Source: Knoellia sinensis KCTC 19936 (GTDB lineage Bacteria > Actinomycetota > Actinomycetes > Actinomycetales > Dermatophilaceae). From it: DNA of 64,000 nt. A program made the position numbers and the translations under genes. The stretch is taken from NCBI RefSeq assembly GCF_000768705.1, contig NZ_AVPJ01000013.1, positions 36,995 to 100,994 on the forward strand. Reading direction: 5' to 3'. The notes below the pieces were generated by a model. The model made no database searches, was not told the origin of the DNA, and saw nothing but the letters and a program-made list of their open reading frames with translations. Positions 8,723 through 17,945 of the stretch are shown in pieces (the first letter of the stretch is position 1; the number at the start of each line of letters is the position of its first letter).

Positions 8723-10234
8723 TCAGGTGCCGAGGGTCCTGTCGAAGAGGTCACGAACCGTGTCGGGCAGAGCAGGTTCCGGGATCGTCAGGTCGATCGG
8801 CGGTGCCGCACAGCTCACGCCGTAGCTGAACCGGTCGGGTTGCATGGGGCCACCCGCGAACTCCTGAAGCCGAGGCTCGGGGCCGACGAGCAGGCTCCGC
8901 CAGGCGAGGGCGTCGATCTCGGGGAGCTGATCGAGGACGACGGTGCGTTCTCGAACCAGTCCGGCGAACCCGCCCGTACGGCGGAGTTGGACCTCGCGCG
9001 GCTCCGTCACCCGACCTGGATCCGGAGCCGGGGTCGGGCTCGGGCTTGGGCTTGGGCTCGGGGTGGGAGTCGGGGACGGAGCCCCCGGCACCGGAGGGCT
9101 GCCGGGGGCGGACTCGGCCCCCTCGGTGACGCCAACCTCCCGCCACGCGGCCCGGACCGCTTCGGCTTCAGCCGACCCCTCGCCGTGGAGGGTGACGGCA
9201 GCCGCCTCGGTGAGCGCCGCAAACGTCGCGAAGTCGCAGTCCGCTCTGATGTCACCGGTGATCACGGCATACCAAATCGCCCCTGGACGCTCCCACGCGT
9301 TGCCGCCGAGCGTGGTCGCGACGAGGTGGAAGGCACGGTTGGGGATGCCGGAGTTGATGTGGACGCCGCCGTTGTCGCCGTCGGTGACGACGAAGTCGCG
9401 CATGTGCCCCGGCTGCGGGTCCTGGCCGAGCCGCGGGTCGTCGTAGGCCGTGCCCGGCTCCTTCATCGAGCGGAGCCCGACGCCCTGGACCGTCGGGCCG
9501 AGCAGCTCGGCACCGATGATCCAGTCCGACTGCTCGGCGGTCTGGCCGAGGGCACGCTGCTTGACGAGGATGCCGAAGACGTCGGAGATGTGCTCGTTGA
9601 GGGCGCCGGCCTGGTCCTGGTAGACGAGGCCCGAGGTGTATTGCGTGACGCCGTGGGCGAGCTCGTGGCCGATGACGTCGAGGCTGCGGGTGAACCCGAG
9701 CAGCACCTCGCCGTCTCCGTCGCCGAAGACCATCTGTGAGCCGTCCCAGAACGCGTTGTCATAGTTGCGTCCGTAGTGCACGGTGGCGAGCAGCCCGAGT
9801 CCGCGGTCATCGAGCGAATTGCGGTCGTATGCCGTGTGCCACAGATCCCAGGTCGCGCCCAGTCCGTCGTAGGCCTCGTTGACGGCGGTGTCGTCGGTGG
9901 CCGGGTCGCCCTCGGCGCGGACGCGGGTGCCGGGCAGGCGAGTCGTGTTCTCGGCGTCGTGGACGATCCGGTTCGGCTCCTCGGTCGTGGATCGGTTGGC
10001 ACGACGGCTCACCACGGCCCCGCCGTCGCGCAACGAGTGTTCGCGGCCATGTCGCTCGTAGCGGAGCTGGTCGAGGCGCAGGGTCTCCCGGGCCCGCTCC
10101 TCGAGGTGCGGGTCGCCCGACGTCGCGAGCGCCTCGAGGACGTAGGGAGGCACGATCCCGCACCACACCGGAGTCGAGGAGGAGGGTCGCTGCGGCTCGG
10201 ACGTCGGCGTGCTGGGGGTGATGGGCGTCGTCAT
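8723..10234 (-). CDS. M4 (protealysin-like) metalloprotease fused to an emfourin-type inhibitor domain
   Basis: 503 aa from the ATG at 10234. There is no signal peptide, as in protealysins, and a short propeptide carries the CGIVPPYVLEAL motif (residues 25-35). The thermolysin-type catalytic domain has HELAH at 190-194, the zinc-ligand Glu in NEHISD (214) and the catalytic His in VHINSG (292). A Pro/Ser/Thr linker (about 385-405, SPSPSPSPTPAP) joins residues 413-503, which match emfourin, the protealysin inhibitor: VQLRRTGGFAGLVRE near the start, a PDRFSYGV segment and a terminal PDTVRDLFDRT helix. Emfourin is normally encoded by a separate adjacent gene. An in-frame GTG extends 45 codons further upstream, but the ATG begins the normal propeptide and has a G-rich Shine-Dalgarno. 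Substrates are unknown; the protealysin group can be kept as a cytoplasmic precursor. Confidence 0.9.
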   Translation of the reverse strand: MTTPITPSTPTSEPQRPSSSTPVWCGIVPPYVLEALATSGDPHLEERARETLRLDQLRYERHGREHSLRDGGAVVSRRANRSTTEEPNRIVHDAENTTRLPGTRVRAEGDPATDDTAVNEAYDGLGATWDLWHTAYDRNSLDDRGLGLLATVHYGRNYDNAFWDGSQMVFGDGDGEVLLGFTRSLDVIGHELAHGVTQYTSGLVYQDQAGALNEHISDVFGILVKQRALGQTAEQSDWIIGAELLGPTVQGVGLRSMKEPGTAYDDPRLGQDPQPGHMRDFVVTDGDNGGVHINSGIPNRAFHLVATTLGGNAWERPGAIWYAVITGDIRADCDFATFAALTEAAAVTLHGEGSAEAEAVRAAWREVGVTEGAESAPGSPPVPGAPSPTPTPSPSPSPSPTPAPDPGRVTEPREVQLRRTGGFAGLVRERTVVLDQLPEIDALAWRSLLVGPEPRLQEFAGGPMQPDRFSYGVSCAAPPIDLTIPEPALPDTVRDLFDRTLGT

Positions 10235-10272
10235 GCCCCCATCCTGTGCCACCGCACCGACACTCGCGCGCT

Positions 10273-10947
10273 CTAGGAGAGGGCTCCTGGTCCTCGTTGC
10301 CCCGCCAACGCGACGACGGTCCACGGCACGGGCTTGGGCGCTTGGTCGGAGGGCAGACCCAGCATCCACCGCATCACCGAACGGGCCTCCTGGAGCGTGG
10401 CAATGAGACCGAGGTGGTTCAGGGAGATTCCCAGGTCACGACGCGCGTCATCGGCGTATCCGTGACAGTGCCAGGAGTGGAAGTCGAGGACTTCCTCGGC
10501 CCCGACGACCTCGTAGCCCAGGACTGCAGCCTCCGGTGCGAGGGCCTCCGCCCGATGCAGTCGCTCGAACCACGGCGTCTCGCCCTCCCACTCCTTGACG
10601 AAGGTGGAGGCGTCGCTGGGTGCCATCGCCACGGTGAGCAGCGCGGGTGACGGGGTCAGTCGCGCGGCTGCCTGCTCGGCCTGCGCCGGGTCCTGGAACC
10701 AGTCGCCCAAGCAGGGGCCCGGCTTCGGCAGGTCCGGTTGGATGCAGTCGCTGATGGTCAGGAGGTGGGGTGGAAGCGAGACGCCGACCGACACGGGGGC
10801 ATCGACGACCCGGACGAGCACCCAGCCCGCCACGATCAACTCCTCGTCGGCCACACGCCAAGGATGACCCTGTTCAGCGCGAAATACCTCTGGTCCGCGA
10901 AAGGCGTGACGCGTGATGCCACAGGGGAGCCCGGGCCCGAGGAACAC
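10273..10947 (-). CDS. Hypothetical protein
   Basis: 224 aa from a GTG at 10947; an internal start is possible because the first 20 residues look unlike the rest. It is acidic and soluble, without membrane segments or signal peptide. The C-terminal half has an ordered look (GYADDARRDLGISLNHLGL, then EARSVMRWMLGLPSDQ). No family is recognised. It lies 38 nt upstream of the M4 protease gene on the same strand, so the two could be co-transcribed; no further functional link is visible. Confidence 0.55.
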   Translation of the reverse strand: MFLGPGLPCGITRHAFRGPEVFRAEQGHPWRVADEELIVAGWVLVRVVDAPVSVGVSLPPHLLTISDCIQPDLPKPGPCLGDWFQDPAQAEQAAARLTPSPALLTVAMAPSDASTFVKEWEGETPWFERLHRAEALAPEAAVLGYEVVGAEEVLDFHSWHCHGYADDARRDLGISLNHLGLIATLQEARSVMRWMLGLPSDQAPKPVPWTVVALAGQRGPGALS

Positions 10948-10967
10948 GGTCGCTCGTGGGGGTCAGG

Positions 10968-11573
10968 TCAGCCGTAGGTGTCGCGGGGGCCCCGGCCGTC
11001 CTGGACGCGACGCCCACCGCGCGACCACGACGGAGCACTCGGTCCCACGACGCGGATCTCACTCACGGTGCCCTCGCCGACCTCACGCGCCAGCGTCGTC
11101 ATCAACGTGCTCGACATGAGCCGCAGGTTCGTTGCCCAGGAGGTCGAGTCGGCGCGCACGGTGAGGACAGTGTCGGCGAACTCGACCGGCTGACAGTGCT
11201 GGGCGACTTCCGGGCCGACGATCGAGGGCCAGCGCCCGATGACCGCGCCGACCGCGACGTCGACCTTCCACCCCCGCTCGCTGACGAAGGCATCGAGCTC
11301 GTCCCCGAGCAGTTGGGGATCTCGGCCGCCCCGCCGCCGCTCACCACCGGCACCGTCCGGCACGTCCTTGAAGCGGCGCTTCGGCTTGACTCCCGGCCGC
11401 AGCCCCCGCGCCCGGGCGGCCGCCCTGGCCCGGGAGAGCGCGTCCGCGGGAGCCGACGTCAGGTCGGCCACCGTTTCACGTGAAACCTCGCCGGCTGCGT
11501 CCGTGCCAGAGCCCTCGTTGCCGGACCCGCGCGAATCGCCCTGTCCCGCAACGGGACCCAGATCGTCACTCAC
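10968..11573 (-). CDS. dciA: DciA-family (DUF721) protein
   Basis: 201 aa. The N-terminal 80 residues are low-complexity and charged; the C-terminal half is the DUF721 fold ([52 protein letters not shown]). DciA proteins load or assist the replicative helicase DnaB in bacteria lacking DnaC, and in actinobacteria the gene follows recF. The GTG start at 11573 overlaps the end of recF by 8 nt, so it is translationally coupled. A perfect 14-bp parS (11473-11486) lies inside the gene and is read as VSRET. Confidence 0.85.
   Translation of the reverse strand: MSDDLGPVAGQGDSRGSGNEGSGTDAAGEVSRETVADLTSAPADALSRARAAARARGLRPGVKPKRRFKDVPDGAGGERRRGGRDPQLLGDELDAFVSERGWKVDVAVGAVIGRWPSIVGPEVAQHCQPVEFADTVLTVRADSTSWATNLRLMSSTLMTTLAREVGEGTVSEIRVVGPSAPSWSRGGRRVQDGRGPRDTYG
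11473..11486. promoter_or_regulatory. parS site (perfect), inside dciA
   Basis: GTTTCACGTGAAAC, the palindromic ParB-binding sequence. It is read on the minus strand within dciA as VSRET and lies about 4.2 kb left of oriC, the only perfect site on that side of the window. Confidence 0.85.
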
Positions 11574-12762
11574 GCGCGGTCACCTCGCCGAGCGACACGG
11601 CATACGTGCGTCCGTGCAGGTCGGACGGGACGTCCGCTTCCACGGCAGCGGTGATGAGCACCTGCTCACAGTCCGCGACCATCGCCGCCAGCCGTTCCCG
11701 CCGACCCGTGTCGAGCTCAGCGAAGACGTCGTCGAGGATGAGCACCGGATCGTCCCCGAGGTCGTGACGAAGCAGGTGGTATGCCGCGAGCTTGAGTCCC
11801 AGCGCAAAGCTCCAGCTCTCGCCGTGGCTGGCATAACCCTTGGCGGGCAGCTCCCCGAGGGTGAGGACGACGTCGTCGCGGTGGGGCCCCACCAGCGTCA
11901 CGCCACGCTCGATCTCCTGCGATCGCACCTCGGCGAAGGACTCGAGCAGCTCGGCGTGCAACTCCTCAAGCTCGGGCACCTCGCCCGCGGCGATCCGTCC
12001 CGCCATCTCCTCACGCAGCGAGGACCGATAGGCCACGCGCGCATCGGACTGGCCGGCCGACACTTCGTCATAGGCCTTGCCGAGCAACGGCCCCAGGTCA
12101 CGCAACAGCCGCAAGCGCGCATAGAGCAGGGGAGCGGCCACCTGGGCGAGCTGGGTGTTCCACACGTCGAGGGTGTGCAGCGCGCTCTCGCGCTCCGACG
12201 CGACATCGGCTCCCTCCACCGGTCGTCGCTGCTTGCCACGCCCCCGCAGCACTGGCGCCGCCGACTTGAGCAGGGCGTTGCGCTGCTTGAGGATCCGGTC
12301 GTAGTCGCCCCGAGCCCCGGCCCAGCGCGGCTGGCGAGCGACGAGCAGGTCGTCGAGGAAACGTCGGCGCTCCGACGGGTCCCCCTTGACCAGAGCGAGG
12401 TCCTCCGGGGCGAACAGGACGGTCCGCACCTGGCCCAGGACGTCACGGGTCCGCGTCAGCGGCGACTTGTTGAGCCGCGCCCGGTTCGCCCGGCCCGGAT
12501 TGATCTCGAGTTCGACCATGGACTCGCGCCCGTCCCGCACGACTGCACCGCGCACGATCGCCTGGGCCGCCCCGAAGCGCACGAGCGGCGCATCGCTCGC
12601 AACCCGGTGCGACGAGAGCGACGCGAGGTAGCCGATCGCCTCGACGAGGTTGGTCTTGCCCTGTCCGTTGAGTCCGACGAAGGTCGTGACGCCCGGCTCG
12701 AGCGGAAGTTCGGCGCTCGGATAGCTCCGGAAGTCGCCGACGGTGAGGTGCCGGACGTACAC
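11566..12762 (-). CDS. recF: DNA replication/repair protein RecF
   Basis: 398 aa, normal length for RecF. Features: N-terminal [15 protein letters not shown], Walker [18 protein letters not shown] (about residues 30-46), ABC-type signature region, and a C-terminal Walker [13 protein letters not shown] with the D-loop. RecF is an SMC-like ATPase that helps load RecA at gaps. It sits in the standard actinobacterial order dnaN-gnd-recF-dciA, 22 nt after gnd, and its end overlaps dciA. The GTG start at 12762 begins exactly at the conserved N-terminal strand. Confidence 0.95.
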   Translation of the reverse strand: MYVRHLTVGDFRSYPSAELPLEPGVTTFVGLNGQGKTNLVEAIGYLASLSSHRVASDAPLVRFGAAQAIVRGAVVRDGRESMVELEINPGRANRARLNKSPLTRTRDVLGQVRTVLFAPEDLALVKGDPSERRRFLDDLLVARQPRWAGARGDYDRILKQRNALLKSAAPVLRGRGKQRRPVEGADVASERESALHTLDVWNTQLAQVAAPLLYARLRLLRDLGPLLGKAYDEVSAGQSDARVAYRSSLREEMAGRIAAGEVPELEELHAELLESFAEVRSQEIERGVTLVGPHRDDVVLTLGELPAKGYASHGESWSFALGLKLAAYHLLRHDLGDDPVLILDDVFAELDTGRRERLAAMVADCEQVLITAAVEADVPSDLHGRTYAVSLGEVTARE

Positions 12763-12784
12763 CTAGCAGGGCCCTCTCACTCGC

Positions 12785-13945
12785 TCAGGCCTTCTTGGCG
12801 GCGCGCTTCCGCGTCGACGCGGCCGTGGAGCCGGCCTTCTTGGCTGCAGCGGTCTTCTTGGCGGTGCCGGTGCCCGAGGTCGGGCCGCCAGCGGCGCCGG
12901 TCGAGCCCGAGCCGGACGACGGACCCGCCGCAGCGACCTTGCGACCCTTGGCCGCCGCCTTCGTGGCGCTCTTGGTCGGCTTCTCCTTCTTCGCTGCCTT
13001 CACCTGGGCTGTCTTGACCTTCTTGGGACCCATCGCCGCCTCGGCGCGGAGGTCGTCGCCCTCCTTGAGCGTCATGACGTGGTGGCCGCCGAACTGGCCC
13101 CGCAGTGCGGCGACGGCCTGCATCGTCGGCGACGACTGCTGGCGCGACGCGAACCGGGCAAAGAGGGACGCCGAGATGACGGGCATGGGCACCGCGTTGG
13201 CGATGGCCTCCTCGACCGTCCACCGCCCCTCGCCCGAGTCGGCGGTGTAGTCGGAAACGTCCTCGAGGTCAGGGTTCTCCTCGAGCGCCTTGACCATGAG
13301 GTCGAGCAGCCAGGAACGGACGACGGTGCCACGGCTCCACGCCTTGAACGACCCGGGGACATCCTTGACGATGTCCTTCTTCTCGAGGAGCTCGTAGCCC
13401 TCGGCGTAGGCGTGCATCAGGCCGTACTCGATGCCGTTGTGCACCATCTTGACGTAGTGCCCCGCACCGATGTCGCCGGCGTGGACGAAGCCCTCGTCGC
13501 GCGGACCCTCGGGGCGCAGCGCATCGAAGATCGGCATCGCCTTGGCGACGTTGGTCTTGGTGCCACCGACCATGAGGCCGTAGCCGTTCTCCAGACCCCA
13601 GATCCCGCCGGACACACCACAGTCGAGATAGCCGATGCCCTTGGCCTTGAGCAGCTTCTCGTTCTCGATGTCGTCGGTGAAGCGGCTGTTGCCGCCGTCG
13701 ATGACGAGGTCTCCCTTGTCGAGGAGGTCGGCCAGCTTTGCGACGGTCTCACGGGTGGGGTCGCCGTGGGGGACCATCACCCAGACCACGCGCGGGGCCT
13801 CGAGTGCCTTGACGAGCGCCGGCAGGGTCTTGACGTCCGACACCTTGGGGTTGTGGTCGAAGCCGACCACCTCGTGGCCTGCGCGACGGATGCGCTCGCG
13901 CATGTTGCCGCCCATCTTGCCGAGCCCGATGAGTCCCAGTTGCAT
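12785..13945 (-). CDS. gnd: 6-phosphogluconate dehydrogenase (decarboxylating) with a Lys/Ala-rich tail
   Basis: 386 aa from the ATG at 13945 (Shine-Dalgarno AAGGGG, 6-nt spacing). The first 300 residues are the short form of 6-phosphogluconate dehydrogenase: Rossmann GLIGLGKMGGNM, VIDGGNSRF, CGVSGGIWGLENGYGLMVGG, and the catalytic Lys in VKMVHNGIEYG. It oxidises 6-phosphogluconate to ribulose-5-phosphate. The gene is in its usual place between dnaN and recF. From about residue 310 there is a tail of some 75 residues made of AKK, TKSATKAAAKG and AAKKAGSTAASTRKRAAKKA motifs, like the C-terminal tails of actinobacterial histone-like proteins, with a Gly/Ser/Thr stretch in the middle. Confidence 0.9.
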   Translation of the reverse strand: MQLGLIGLGKMGGNMRERIRRAGHEVVGFDHNPKVSDVKTLPALVKALEAPRVVWVMVPHGDPTRETVAKLADLLDKGDLVIDGGNSRFTDDIENEKLLKAKGIGYLDCGVSGGIWGLENGYGLMVGGTKTNVAKAMPIFDALRPEGPRDEGFVHAGDIGAGHYVKMVHNGIEYGLMHAYAEGYELLEKKDIVKDVPGSFKAWSRGTVVRSWLLDLMVKALEENPDLEDVSDYTADSGEGRWTVEEAIANAVPMPVISASLFARFASRQQSSPTMQAVAALRGQFGGHHVMTLKEGDDLRAEAAMGPKKVKTAQVKAAKKEKPTKSATKAAAKGRKVAAAGPSSGSGSTGAAGGPTSGTGTAKKTAAAKKAGSTAASTRKRAAKKA

Positions 13946-14022
13946 TGCCAACCCCTTCAGCTGTCGGAGAATTCGCTGCCTTCATGCGTGGCGGTGCGGT
14001 GCTTCGTTGTGCTGTTCTTCCC

Positions 14023-14064
14023 CGTATGCCGGGTGGTCCCGTGGACGGGACCGGACGGCATACG
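14023..14064. repeat. Intergenic hairpin built from two GTATGCCG octamers
   Basis: CGTATGCCG and CGGCATACG face each other across a second inner palindrome (GGTCCCGT / ACGGGACC). The structure fills part of the 160-nt gap between dnaN and gnd. It could act as a terminator or processing site after dnaN, but it has no U-tract. Confidence 0.6.
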
Positions 14065-14105
14065 CGGTGGTTCTGGTCGTGCGGTTGCTGGTCAGGCTAC
14101 GCCCG

Positions 14106-15239
14106 TCAACTCGCGAAACGGACGGGCATGATGACGTAGCGGTAGCTCGTGTCCGCCTCGCCGTCGGCCTCGGCCTGACCGCTGAGGACCGCCGGACGGG
14201 ACGGCTGCGTGAACGAGAGGCGGCTGAACTCGGTCCCGACTGCGCCCAGACCGTCGAGGAGGAAGCCCGGGTTGAAGGCGACCTCGATCTCGGGACCGCT
14301 GAGGGTGGCCTCGACGGCTTCACTCGCCTGGGCGTCCTCGCCGGTGCCGGCCTCGATCGCGACCTGGCCCTCGGTGAACCGCAGCCGCACGGGCGTGTTG
14401 CGCTCGGCGACGAGGGCGACGCGCTTCACTGCCTCGACGAGTTCGGCGGTGTTGATCACCGACTCGGTCTCCGAGGTCGTGGGGAAGATCGAGCTGACCT
14501 TGGGGTACTCGCCGTCGAGCAGGCGAGTCGTCGTGCGGCGCGAGCCGGCTTCGAAGCCGACGAGCCCGTCACCCCCGGCGGCCGAGCCGAGCGCCACGTC
14601 GATGGAGCCGGAGGCGCCGAGCGAACGCGCGGTGTCGGCCAGGGTGCGCGCGGGGACGAGCACGACGTGGCTCGCGGCACTGTCGGTGGGGTTCCACGTG
14701 AGCTCGCGCATCGCGAGGCGGTAGCGGTCGGTCGCGAGGAGGGTCACCTTGTCTCCCTCGATCTCGACCCGCACCCCGGTGAGGATCGGGAGGGTGTCGC
14801 CCTTGTCGGCGGCGACCGACACCTGGCTCACGGCCTGGGTGAACACGTGGCCGTCGATCGAGCCGCTCGCCTCGGGGGACGCGGGCAGCGTCGGGTAGTC
14901 GTCCGACGGCATCTGGAGCAGGCTGAACCGGCTCGACCCGCAGATGACCTGGACTTTGGAGCCCGAGGCCTCGACGTCGACCGGCTTGTTGGGCAGGTTG
15001 CGGGAGATGTCGGCGAGGAGACGCCCCAGAACCAGGACGGTGCCCGCCTCGCTGACCTCGGCGGGGACCGTGAGTCGCGCCGAGACTTCGTAGTCGAATG
15101 CCGACAGGGTCACGGTGCCCTCGTCACTGGCCTCGATGAGGATGCCCGCGAGCACGGGGACGGGAGGACGCGCGGGGAGTCCGCGGGCCACCCAGGTGAC
15201 CGCCTCGGCCAGGACTTCACGCTCGACGCGGAACTTCAC
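14106..15239 (-). CDS. dnaN: DNA polymerase III sliding clamp (beta subunit)
   Basis: 377 aa. It starts at a GTG (15239) giving MKFRVEREVLAEAV; earlier in-frame codons lie in oriC and do not match the family. The three-domain clamp fold is clear: PARPPVPVLAGILIEA, SAFDYEVSARLTV, the middle-domain LDGEYPKVSSIFP, and the C-terminal SYRYVIMPVRF, where the family ends in a peptide-binding pocket motif. The clamp encircles DNA and tethers polymerase III. The Shine-Dalgarno AGG lies 11 nt upstream, and the GTATGCCG octamer overlaps the start codon. It is transcribed away from oriC. Confidence 0.95.
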   Translation of the reverse strand: MKFRVEREVLAEAVTWVARGLPARPPVPVLAGILIEASDEGTVTLSAFDYEVSARLTVPAEVSEAGTVLVLGRLLADISRNLPNKPVDVEASGSKVQVICGSSRFSLLQMPSDDYPTLPASPEASGSIDGHVFTQAVSQVSVAADKGDTLPILTGVRVEIEGDKVTLLATDRYRLAMRELTWNPTDSAASHVVLVPARTLADTARSLGASGSIDVALGSAAGGDGLVGFEAGSRRTTTRLLDGEYPKVSSIFPTTSETESVINTAELVEAVKRVALVAERNTPVRLRFTEGQVAIEAGTGEDAQASEAVEATLSGPEIEVAFNPGFLLDGLGAVGTEFSRLSFTQPSRPAVLSGQAEADGEADTSYRYVIMPVRFAS

Positions 15240-15339
15240 GGCATACCGACCTAACTGTGTGGGTGGAACGGGCAGAACGACAGATCGTGGCCGCACGCGC
15301 GAACGAGCGCCAGCATGCGGGGAACCACGACATTAGTGC

Positions 15340-15382
15340 ACGAATGACAGGAGCGACGCGCGAGTCGGAACTTGTCATTCGT
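15340..15382. repeat. Inverted repeat in the dnaN leader
   Basis: ACGAATGACA (15340-15349) and TGTCATTCGT (15373-15382) form perfect 10-bp arms around a 23-nt loop, about 100 nt upstream of dnaN. A -10-like TAATGT on the minus strand lies next to the left arm, so it could be an operator or a leader hairpin. Confidence 0.5.
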
Positions 15383-15483
15383 CCCTGGGGAGTGGGGCTC
15401 GGGCAGCAGGGTTCCACAGGCAGGTCATCGGGGCAGGACCAGAGATTGAGGGATCTCGTCAGAGTTGTAGGAGGTGTGGATTC

Positions 15484-15850
15484 TGTGGACAACCTGACGT
15501 TCGTGCAGGTCACGTGGCCTCCCAGGGCGGTGGACGGAGCGTGGATCTCCTGTGGAGCTCTGGGTCGCCCATGTTGACGTTCTGTATGCCGTCCACTCCC
15601 GTCCACTGATACGTCACCGTTTGTCCACGGCCGGGAAGGGGTTGTCCACAGTTGTCCACAGGTCTTGGGGACGAACCGGGGAATCCGGCTGTCAACAGGT
15701 TGTCCACAGCCTGAGTTGTCCACAGAGTTGTTCACAGCCAGTGGATGAATCGTGGTCGGATCCCTGTGGATCATCGAATGTGACGAATCGATGACGAGGT
15801 GCCCACAGGTGTGGATTCCCCTGTGGACAACGGGTCGCCTGTGGACGGAT
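15484..15850. other. Chromosomal replication origin (oriC) with DnaA boxes
   Basis: The dnaN-dnaA intergenic region holds six perfect TTGTCCACA boxes: 15642-15650, 15652-15660, 15700-15708 and 15716-15724 on the plus strand, and 15484-15492 and 15822-15830 on the minus strand. There are also one-mismatch boxes at 15621-15629 (TTGTCCACG) and 15728-15736 (TTGTTCACA), and several weaker TGTGGA-type matches. The central four point the same way and the outermost two point the other way. This is the usual actinobacterial origin position. Confidence 0.9.
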
Positions 15851-15856
15851 ACCCCG

Positions 15857-15915
15857 ACTTTGTGCCCCTACGGGACACACTCGCTGCCCTCGCGTGTCCC
15901 ATAGGGACACAAGGT
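15857..15915. terminator. Hairpin downstream of dnaA (GTGCCCC repeat family)
   Basis: CTTTGTGCCCCTACGGGACAC and its imperfect reverse complement GTGTCCCATAGGGACACAAGG flank a short loop, just after the dnaA stop (15924). It most likely ends dnaA transcription before oriC. The arms belong to the dispersed family also found at 3650, 40009, 41272 and 41354. Confidence 0.6.
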
Positions 15916-15923
15916 GGGAGGGG

Positions 15924-17543
15924 TCAGCGCGACTGCTGCTTGATCCGGTTCGTGAGCTCGGTGACCTGGTTGTAGATCGCGCGACGCTCGGCCATGAGCT
16001 GGCGGATCTTCTTGTCGGCGTGCATGACCGTCGTGTGGTCCCGGCCGCCGAACTGCTGCCCGATCTTGGGGAGGGACAGGTCGGTGAGCTCGCGGCAGAG
16101 GTACATCGCGATCTGGCGGGCCGTCACGAGCACCCGCGAGCGGGACTGGCCCTGGAGGTCCTCGAGGGTGAGGCCGAAGTAGGCCGCCGTCTGCGCCATG
16201 ATCGTCGCGCTGGTGATCTGGCTCGACGAATCGTGCGGGATGAGGTCCTTGAGCACGATCTCGGCGAGGGAGATGTCGACCGGCTGACGGTTGAGGCTGG
16301 CGAACGCGGTGACCCGGATGAGGGCGCCCTCGAGTTCGCGGATGTTGGTCGTGATGCGCGAGGCGATGAACTCGAGAACGTCGTCGGGGACGCTGAGCTT
16401 CTCCTGAGCGGCCTTCTTGCGCAGGATCGCGATACGCGTCTCGAGGTCGGGCGGCTGCACGTCGGTCATGAGGCCCCACTCGAAGCGGCTGCGCATCCGC
16501 TCCTCGAAGCCGCTGAGCAACTTCGGCGGCAGGTCACTGGTGATGACGACCTGCTTGTTGGCGTTGTGGAGGGTGTTGAAGGTGTGGAAGAACTCCTCCT
16601 GGGTCTGCACCTTGCCCTGGAGGAACTGGATGTCATCGATGAGGAGGACGTCCACGTCGCGATAACGGCGCTGGAAGTTCGCGGCCTTGTCGTCGCGGAT
16701 GCTGTTGATGAAGTCGTTGGTGAACTCCTCGGAGTTCACGTAGCGCACCTTGACGTGCGGGAAGAGGTTGCGGGCGTAGTGCCCGATGGCGTGGAGCAGG
16801 TGGGTCTTGCCCAGCCCTGACTCGCCATAGATGAAGAGCGGGTTGTAGGCCTTGGCCGGCGTCTCTGCGACCGCCAGTGCCGCCGCGTTGGCGAACCGGT
16901 TGGAGGCCCCGATGACGAAGGTGTCGAAGGTGTACTTCGGGTTGAGCCTCGTGAGCTCGACCTGCTCGGGCACCGTGACGCCGGGACGGGGGCGGAGTGC
17001 GCCCGGGGTACGCAGGTGGGTCACCGAGCCGTCGTCGCGTCCAGAGTTCTGCTCGTCGTCGTCCTCGACGAGGGCGATCCCGTCCAGTTCGGCGCGCCGC
17101 TTGGCTCTGCGTCCGTCGGCGTCGGTGGGGCCGGACTCGACCAGAGTCGTGGTTGCGCCACGGCGCTCTGCCTCACCGGAGCTGTCGGTGGCGGCAGACG
17201 TGGCCCCGTCAGGACCCGGCGCCATCGAGGGCTGTGCCGAGGTCGGGTCCGAGTCGGCCGGCGGTTCGGCCACGGGGATGTCACCCAAGGACGAGTCGAC
17301 CGTGACGGCCAGACGGACGGAGTGGCCGAGTTGGGACGCGAGCGTCTCCGTGACCCGATCACGCAGCCGGGTCTCGACGATGTCCTTGGTGAAGTCGTTG
17401 GGCACGGCGATCAGCGCCGTGTCGTCGAGCAGGCCCACCAGCCGCGCCAGGGACAGGAAGGCCCGCTGCTGCACCGGGATGCCGTCCGAGTCGAGGGCAT
17501 CGAGCGTCGTCCGCCAGATCTGGTCCATCCCCACATCCGGCAC
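15924..17543 (-). CDS. dnaA: Chromosomal replication initiator DnaA
   Basis: About 539 aa. Domain [14 protein letters not shown]...[10 protein letters not shown]. Domain II is a long variable linker (about residues 95-190) rich in charged residues. Domain III is the AAA+ ATPase ([21 protein letters not shown]alker [11 protein letters not shown]alker B). Domain IV binds DNA, with the signature [11 protein letters not shown]. The start is uncertain: GTG 17543 and ATG 17528 both fit the family, and longer frames run into the upstream 18-bp repeat. DnaA melts oriC, 80 nt downstream of its own stop. A perfect DnaA box (17617-17625) and near copies upstream suggest autoregulation. Confidence 0.95.
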   Translation of the reverse strand: MPDVGMDQIWRTTLDALDSDGIPVQQRAFLSLARLVGLLDDTALIAVPNDFTKDIVETRLRDRVTETLASQLGHSVRLAVTVDSSLGDIPVAEPPADSDPTSAQPSMAPGPDGATSAATDSSGEAERRGATTTLVESGPTDADGRRAKRRAELDGIALVEDDDEQNSGRDDGSVTHLRTPGALRPRPGVTVPEQVELTRLNPKYTFDTFVIGASNRFANAAALAVAETPAKAYNPLFIYGESGLGKTHLLHAIGHYARNLFPHVKVRYVNSEEFTNDFINSIRDDKAANFQRRYRDVDVLLIDDIQFLQGKVQTQEEFFHTFNTLHNANKQVVITSDLPPKLLSGFEERMRSRFEWGLMTDVQPPDLETRIAILRKKAAQEKLSVPDDVLEFIASRITTNIRELEGALIRVTAFASLNRQPVDISLAEIVLKDLIPHDSSSQITSATIMAQTAAYFGLTLEDLQGQSRSRVLVTARQIAMYLCRELTDLSLPKIGQQFGGRDHTTVMHADKKIRQLMAERRAIYNQVTELTNRIKQQSR

Positions 17544-17586
17544 GTGACCACTCAACCTTCCATCTCGTGTGCGCATCCCCCTGCGC

Positions 17587-17625
17587 GTTTCCACAGAGTT
17601 GTCCGTTTCCACAGAGTTGTCCACA
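17587..17625. promoter_or_regulatory. 18-bp tandem repeat and DnaA box upstream of dnaA
   Basis: GTTTCCACAGAGTTGTCC occurs twice head-to-tail (17587-17604 and 17605-17622) with no mismatch. The second copy runs into a perfect DnaA box TTGTCCACA (17617-17625); the first ends in TTGTCCGTT. The position in the dnaA leader suits DnaA autoregulation or a satellite of oriC. Confidence 0.7.
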
Positions 17626-17797
17626 GACTGTGGGTATGCCGGGTGACGCTAACAAGGGGGTGCCGGTCCAGCAAGCCGGTGGTACACCTTGCGAGCGATT
17701 CGTGCTCGGATTGCCGGCGTGTCGCGCACAGTTCGAGGCGCCGTGAGGTGAGAGCATATGCGGTTCGCTGTGGATTCTGGGGTGAAGTGCGCCGAGT

Positions 17798-17827
17798 TTG
17801 ACCCACATGGGCGCTCTCCCGTACCTT
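17798..17827 (+). promoter_or_regulatory. Candidate promoter of rpmH-rnpA
   Basis: TTGACC (17798-17803), an 18-nt spacer, then TACCTT (17822-17827), about 120 nt before rpmH. It lies in the 402-nt gap between dnaA and rpmH, whose remainder holds the dnaA leader and one octamer (17634). The long leader of the ribosomal-protein gene shows no other recognised element. Confidence 0.5.
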
Positions 17828-17945
17828 TGACAGGCCTGTTGTGGCGGCCGTTGACGCCTGCCCACGGGCCCTGAGCCTGCAGTATCGAAAGCCCAGAACC
17901 ATGCGGTGACGTCCGTGTGGTCCGTCCCGTGAGAAGAGATTCGCC

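Noticed and set aside
13945..13951. gnd starting at TTG 13951
   Set aside because: ATG 13945, two codons downstream, fits the Shine-Dalgarno spacing and the family N-terminus better.
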